DNA of 64,000 bases, taken from Salmonella enterica subsp. houtenae serovar Houten (GTDB lineage Bacteria; Pseudomonadota; Gammaproteobacteria; Enterobacterales; Enterobacteriaceae). Where the stretch lies: the NCBI GenBank assembly GCA_900478215.1, contig LS483478.1, positions 2,604,001-2,668,000 of the forward strand. Direction: 5' to 3'. The notes under the pieces were generated by a model that did not search any database, was not told where the DNA came from, and was given only the letters and a program-made list of their open reading frames with translations. Below, one piece after another: positions 59,560-64,000 of the stretch (position 1 is its first letter; every line of letters starts with the position of its first letter). The position numbers and the translations under genes are program-made.

Positions 59560-62500
59560 ATGCCTGAAAAACAACGTTACACGCTGCCGACAAAAGCGGG
59601 CGATCAGCGCCAGTTGGGCGAACTTACCGGCGCCGCCTGCGCCATGCTGGTGGCGGAGATAGCCGAACGCCATGCTGGTCCGGTGGTACTCATAGCGCCT
59701 GACATGCAAAATGCTCTGCGCTTGCATGATGAAATCCGCCAGTTTACCGATCAGATGGTCATGAACCTGGCGGACTGGGAAACGCTACCGTATGACAGCT
59801 TCTCCCCACATCAGGAAATTATTTCTTCGCGTCTGTCCACACTCTACCAGTTGCCGTCGATGCAGCGCGGCGTCTTGATTGTACCGGTAAACACCCTGAT
59901 GCAGCGCGTTTGTCCGCATAGCTATCTGCATGGTCATGCGCTGGTGATGAAAAAGGGCCAGCGGCTGTCCCGCGACGCTCTGCGCGCGCAGCTTGACAGC
60001 GCCGGTTATCGGCATGTCGATCAGGTAATGGAACATGGCGAATACGCGACGCGCGGCGCGCTGTTAGATCTCTTTCCGATGGGCAGCGAACAGCCTTATC
60101 GCCTCGACTTTTTTGATGATGAAATCGACAGCCTGCGTCTGTTTGACGCGGATACCCAGCGTACGCTGGAGGAGGTCGAGGCCATCAATTTGTTGCCCGC
60201 GCACGAATTTCCTACCGACAAAACCGCTATTGAGCTTTTCCGTAGCCAGTGGCGCGATACCTTTGAGGTAAAACGCGACGCCGAGCACATCTATCAGCAG
60301 GTCAGCAAAGGCACCCTGCCCGCCGGGATCGAATACTGGCAACCGCTCTTTTTCAGCGAACCGTTACCGCCATTATTTAGCTACTTCCCCACCAATACTC
60401 TGGTGGTGAATACCGGCTCGCTGGAAACCAGCGCCGAACGCTTTCAGGCCGATACGCTGGCGCGTTTTGAAAATCGCGGCGTCGATCCTATGCGCCCGCT
60501 TTTACCGCCAGAAATCCTCTGGCTACGAGTGGATGAGCTCTTTTCCGAGCTTAAACGCTGGCCTCGCCTCCAGCTTAAAACCGACCATCTGCCGGAAAAA
60601 GCCGCCAATACCAATCTCGGTTTCCAGAAATTACCGGATTTGGCTATCCAGGCGCAGCAGAAAGCGCCGCTGGACGCGCTGCGTAAATTCCTCGAATCTT
60701 TCAGCGGCCCAGTGATTTTCTCGGTGGAAAGCGAAGGACGCCGTGAAGCGCTGGGGGAGCTCCTGGCTCGCATAAAAATCGCGCCGCAGCGGATTTTACG
60801 CCTGGACGAGGCAAAGGATGCGGGACGCTATCTGATGATTGGCGCCGCGGAACATGGCTTTATCGATACCCAACGCAATCTGGCGCTGATTTGTGAAAGC
60901 GATCTCTTGGGTGAACGGGTCGCGCGTCGTCGCCAGGATTCCCGCCGTACGATCAACCCGGATACGTTGATTCGTAATCTGGCGGAGCTTCACGTCGGCC
61001 AACCGGTAGTGCATCTGGAGCACGGCGTCGGGCGTTATGCCGGCATGACCACCCTGGAGGCTGGCGGCATCAAGGGCGAATATCTGATGCTCACTTACGC
61101 CAATGACGCCAAACTGTACGTGCCGGTCTCCTCATTGCATCTGATTAGCCGCTATGCCGGCGGCGCGGAAGAAAATGCGCCGCTGCATAAACTCGGCGGC
61201 GACGCCTGGTCGCGCGCCCGGCAGAAAGCGGCGGAAAAAGTGCGCGATGTCGCAGCGGAACTGTTGGATATTTATGCGCAACGGGCGGCAAAAGAGGGTT
61301 TTGCCTTTAAGCATGATCGTGAGCAGTACCAGTTATTCTGCGACAGCTTCCCGTTTGAAACGACGCCCGATCAGGCACAGGCGATTAACGCCGTATTGAG
61401 CGATATGTGCCAACCGCTGGCGATGGACAGACTGGTGTGCGGCGACGTCGGCTTCGGCAAAACCGAAGTGGCGATGCGCGCCGCGTTTCTGGCGGTGGAA
61501 AACCATAAACAGGTGGCGGTACTGGTACCGACCACGCTGCTGGCGCAGCAACACTATGACAACTTCCGCGACCGTTTCGCCAACTGGCCGGTACGTATTG
61601 AGATGCTGTCCCGCTTTCGCAGCGCCAAAGAACAGACGCAAATCCTGGCGGAAGCCGCCGAGGGTAAGATCGATATTCTGATCGGGACTCATAAACTGCT
61701 ACAAAGCGATGTGAAGCTGCGCGACCTCGGCCTGCTGATTGTCGATGAAGAGCACCGTTTCGGCGTGCGCCACAAAGAGCGAATTAAGGCGATGCGCGCC
61801 GATGTCGATATTCTGACGCTCACGGCGACGCCGATCCCGCGGACGCTGAATATGGCGATGAGCGGTATGCGCGATCTTTCTATTATCGCCACCCCCCCTG
61901 CCCGTCGTCTGGCGGTAAAAACCTTTGTCCGCGAGTACGATAGTCTGGTGGTAAGGGAAGCGGTTCTGCGTGAAGTCCTGCGCGGCGGTCAGGTTTACTA
62001 TTTGTACAATGACGTCGAAAATATTCAGAAAGCCGCAGAGCGGCTGGCGGAACTGGTGCCGGAAGCGCGAATCGCCATTGGACACGGGCAGATGCGCGAA
62101 CGTGAACTGGAACGGGTCATGAACGATTTCCACCATCAACGTTTTAACGTGCTGGTGTGTACTACCATTATCGAAACGGGAATTGACATCCCCACCGCTA
62201 ACACCATCATCATTGAACGCGCGGATCATTTCGGCCTCGCGCAGTTGCACCAGTTGCGTGGCCGCGTAGGGCGCTCGCACCACCAGGCCTACGCCTGGCT
62301 GTTGACGCCACACCCTAAGGCCATGACCACCGACGCGCAAAAACGGCTGGAGGCGATTGCGTCGCTGGAGGATTTAGGCGCCGGGTTTGCGCTGGCGACC
62401 CACGATCTGGAGATCCGCGGCGCAGGCGAACTGCTTGGCGAAGAGCAAAGCGGCTCAATGGAAACCATTGGCTTCTCACTCTACATGGAACTGCTGGAAA

Positions 62501-63006
62501 ACGCCGTCGATGCTCTGAAAGCAGGCCGCGAACCATCGCTGGAAGATCTCACCAGTCAGCAAACGGAAGTCGAGCTGCGAATGCCGTCGTTACTACCGGA
62601 TGATTTTATTCCGGATGTTAATACCCGGCTGTCATTCTATAAACGCATTGCCAGCGCGAAGAACGAAAACGAGCTGGAAGAGATCAAAGTGGAATTGATC
62701 GATCGCTTCGGCCTGCTGCCCGATCCGGCGCGTAATCTGCTGGACATCGCCCGCCTGCGCCAACAGGCGCAAAAGCTCGGCATCCGAAAACTGGAGGGTA
62801 ACGAGAAAGGCGGAACGATCGAGTTCGCCGAGAGAAACCACGTTGACCCCGCCTGGCTTATCGGATTGCTGCAAAAACAGCCGCAGCATTTCCGTCTGGA
62901 TGGCCCGACGCGCCTCAAGTTTATTCAGGATTTAAGCGAACGTAAAACGCGTATAGACTGGGTACGCCAGTTTATGCAGCAACTGGAAGAAAACGCTATT
63001 GCATAA
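59560..63006 (+). CDS. mfd: Transcription-repair coupling factor Mfd
   Basis: 1148 residues, the standard length. N-terminal UvrB-like region that recruits UvrA, RNA-polymerase interaction domain with VVHLEHGVGRYAGM, then a RecG-like translocase: Walker A GDVGFGKTE, DEEH box VDEEHRFG, motif VI HQLRGRVGRSHHQA, and a C-terminal autoinhibitory domain. It displaces stalled RNA polymerase and directs nucleotide excision repair. Confidence 0.98.
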   Translation: MPEKQRYTLPTKAGDQRQLGELTGAACAMLVAEIAERHAGPVVLIAPDMQNALRLHDEIRQFTDQMVMNLADWETLPYDSFSPHQEIISSRLSTLYQLPSMQRGVLIVPVNTLMQRVCPHSYLHGHALVMKKGQRLSRDALRAQLDSAGYRHVDQVMEHGEYATRGALLDLFPMGSEQPYRLDFFDDEIDSLRLFDADTQRTLEEVEAINLLPAHEFPTDKTAIELFRSQWRDTFEVKRDAEHIYQQVSKGTLPAGIEYWQPLFFSEPLPPLFSYFPTNTLVVNTGSLETSAERFQADTLARFENRGVDPMRPLLPPEILWLRVDELFSELKRWPRLQLKTDHLPEKAANTNLGFQKLPDLAIQAQQKAPLDALRKFLESFSGPVIFSVESEGRREALGELLARIKIAPQRILRLDEAKDAGRYLMIGAAEHGFIDTQRNLALICESDLLGERVARRRQDSRRTINPDTLIRNLAELHVGQPVVHLEHGVGRYAGMTTLEAGGIKGEYLMLTYANDAKLYVPVSSLHLISRYAGGAEENAPLHKLGGDAWSRARQKAAEKVRDVAAELLDIYAQRAAKEGFAFKHDREQYQLFCDSFPFETTPDQAQAINAVLSDMCQPLAMDRLVCGDVGFGKTEVAMRAAFLAVENHKQVAVLVPTTLLAQQHYDNFRDRFANWPVRIEMLSRFRSAKEQTQILAEAAEGKIDILIGTHKLLQSDVKLRDLGLLIVDEEHRFGVRHKERIKAMRADVDILTLTATPIPRTLNMAMSGMRDLSIIATPPARRLAVKTFVREYDSLVVREAVLREVLRGGQVYYLYNDVENIQKAAERLAELVPEARIAIGHGQMRERELERVMNDFHHQRFNVLVCTTIIETGIDIPTANTIIIERADHFGLAQLHQLRGRVGRSHHQAYAWLLTPHPKAMTTDAQKRLEAIASLEDLGAGFALATHDLEIRGAGELLGEEQSGSMETIGFSLYMELLENAVDALKAGREPSLEDLTSQQTEVELRMPSLLPDDFIPDVNTRLSFYKRIASAKNENELEEIKVELIDRFGLLPDPARNLLDIARLRQQAQKLGIRKLEGNEKGGTIEFAERNHVDPAWLIGLLQKQPQHFRLDGPTRLKFIQDLSERKTRIDWVRQFMQQLEENAIA

Positions 63007-63011
63007 GCGTC

Positions 63012-63042
63012 AGGCCGGGCGTTATTACTCTACACCCGGCCT
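63012..63042 (+). terminator. mfd terminator
   Basis: AGGCCGGG/CCCGGCCT with a 15-base loop and a downstream T-rich tail. Confidence 0.75.
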
Positions 63043-63153
63043 AATCTTTACAAATTCTTTGCACTTCCCTGCAGTTCCAGACACAGCCAGCCGCCATAAT
63101 TCTTATTACGTCTTTTATAAAAATAACCATATAATAATCATGGGTTTATTATA

Positions 63154-64000
63154 ATGTTCAAAAATACGCGACTCTCTCGCTGGTGGGCGTTGCTTGCGCT
63201 TACCACGACTATCATGCTCGCGCTTCCCGCGCAGGCAAATACGTGGCCTCTTCCGCCTACCGGCAGCCGATTGGTGGGGGAAAATAAATTCCATGTCGTT
63301 GAAGATGACGGCGGTTCGCTGGAGGCGATCGCCAAAAAATATAACGTGGGTTTTTTGGCCCTGTTACAGGCCAACCCCGGCATTGACCCTTATGTGCCAC
63401 GCGCAGGCAGCGTGCTGACGATTCCGCTGCAAACGTTACTACCGGATGCACCACGCGAAGGCATCGTCATTAACCTCGCGGAATTGCGGCTTTACTATTA
63501 TCAACCGGGGAAAAATACGGTCACGGTCTACCCTATCGGGATTGGTCAACTGGGCGGTGATACCTTGACGCCAACGATGGTGACGACCGTTTCTGATAAA
63601 CGCGCCAACCCGACCTGGACGCCGACCGCTAATATTCGCGCCCGCTACAAGGCACAAGGCATCGATCTTCCCGCCGTGGTGCCGGCGGGTCCCGATAACC
63701 CAATGGGGCATCACGCGATTCGTTTAGCGGCCTACGGCGGCGTCTATCTGTTACATGGCACGAATGCCGATTTTGGTATTGGTATGCGTGTCAGTTCCGG
63801 CTGCATTCGCCTGCGCGACGGTGATATAGAGTCATTGTTCCGCCAGGTCACGCCGGGAACCAAAGTGAATATCATCAATACGCCGATTAAAGCTTCTGTT
63901 GAGCCAGGCGGCGTACGACTGGTGGAGGTCCATCAGCCGTTGTCTAAAAATATTGGCGACGATCCGCAAGTGTTGCCGATTGTGCTGAATGGCCCGATGC
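63154..64000 (+). CDS. ldtC: L,D-transpeptidase LdtC (partial, C-terminus beyond window)
   Basis: Starts at 63154 (MFKNTRLSRWWALLALTTT) with a signal peptide cleaved near AQA-N. A LysM-like segment (FHVVEDDGGSLEAIAKKYN, near residue 50) precedes the YkuD catalytic domain, whose His and Cys lie in LLHGTNADFGIG and SSGCIRLRDGD. About 282 residues are visible. LdtC (YcfS) attaches Braun lipoprotein to peptidoglycan in the periplasm. It follows mfd as in E. coli. Confidence 0.95.
   Translation, partial: MFKNTRLSRWWALLALTTTIMLALPAQANTWPLPPTGSRLVGENKFHVVEDDGGSLEAIAKKYNVGFLALLQANPGIDPYVPRAGSVLTIPLQTLLPDAPREGIVINLAELRLYYYQPGKNTVTVYPIGIGQLGGDTLTPTMVTTVSDKRANPTWTPTANIRARYKAQGIDLPAVVPAGPDNPMGHHAIRLAAYGGVYLLHGTNADFGIGMRVSSGCIRLRDGDIESLFRQVTPGTKVNIINTPIKASVEPGGVRLVEVHQPLSKNIGDDPQVLPIVLNGPM

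Overview
The window is enterobacterial chromosome, almost certainly Salmonella enterica. It carries the Salmonella order pagC-pagD-cspH-envE-msgA ahead of icdA, and sifA inserted inside potABCD. PhoP and PhoQ are full length, and the SPI-2-type effectors SifA and SspH2 are present. A large amount of accessory DNA sits where envF is expected, so a strain outside the well-studied subspecies I lineages is likely. That last point is inference; no marker in the window settles the subspecies.

Layout. 1-3633: a minus-strand peptide/nickel-type ABC importer (ATPase cut by the window edge, two permeases, binding protein). 4149-8810: a TRL-like lipoprotein, a b561 cytochrome, a sialidase-like beta-propeller protein, the small heat-shock protein AgsA with its RNA thermometer, a 41-residue lipoprotein and the lysozyme inhibitor PliC. 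9450-13562: a tRNA-Arg-like gene beside a degenerate tRNA, then the SPI-11-type virulence genes pagC, pagD, cspH, envE and msgA. msgA is preceded by two LexA-like boxes.

13658-37470 is the accessory part. It starts with a 1384-residue SPATE serine-protease autotransporter. Two related genes follow (756 and 1044 codons). Each encodes a Salmonella T3SS translocation-type N-terminus, 5 or 10 tandem 63-residue repeats that look like helix-turn-helix units, and a C-terminal SET (protein-lysine methyltransferase) domain. Between them lie pliG, a small secreted cysteine-rich protein, a Bor lipoprotein, a 44-residue lipoprotein and an OmpT-like omptin. Next come two tandem prophage-derived segments, each bounded by a copy of the icdA 3' end and each carrying an SspH-family ubiquitin ligase gene (an SspH2 paralogue, then sspH2). 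The second also carries a 3' fragment of tRNA proL, a DNA-methyltransferase fragment, xis and int.

37539-64000 is core genome: icdA, rluE, an LprI-like gene, nudJ, mnmA, hflD, purB, phoPQ, roxA, pepT, potAB-[sifA]-potCD, cobB, nagK, lolEDC, mfd and the start of ldtC.

Together the accessory genes suggest a host-interaction island. Surface and periplasmic proteins (PagC, Bor, omptin, PliC, PliG, SPATE) would counter complement, antimicrobial peptides and lysozymes, while translocated proteins (SspH family, SET-repeat proteins, SifA) would act inside host cells. The SET-repeat pair is the most novel element: it combines a bacterial secretion domain, a modular repeat array that could bind DNA, and a chromatin-type methyltransferase fold.
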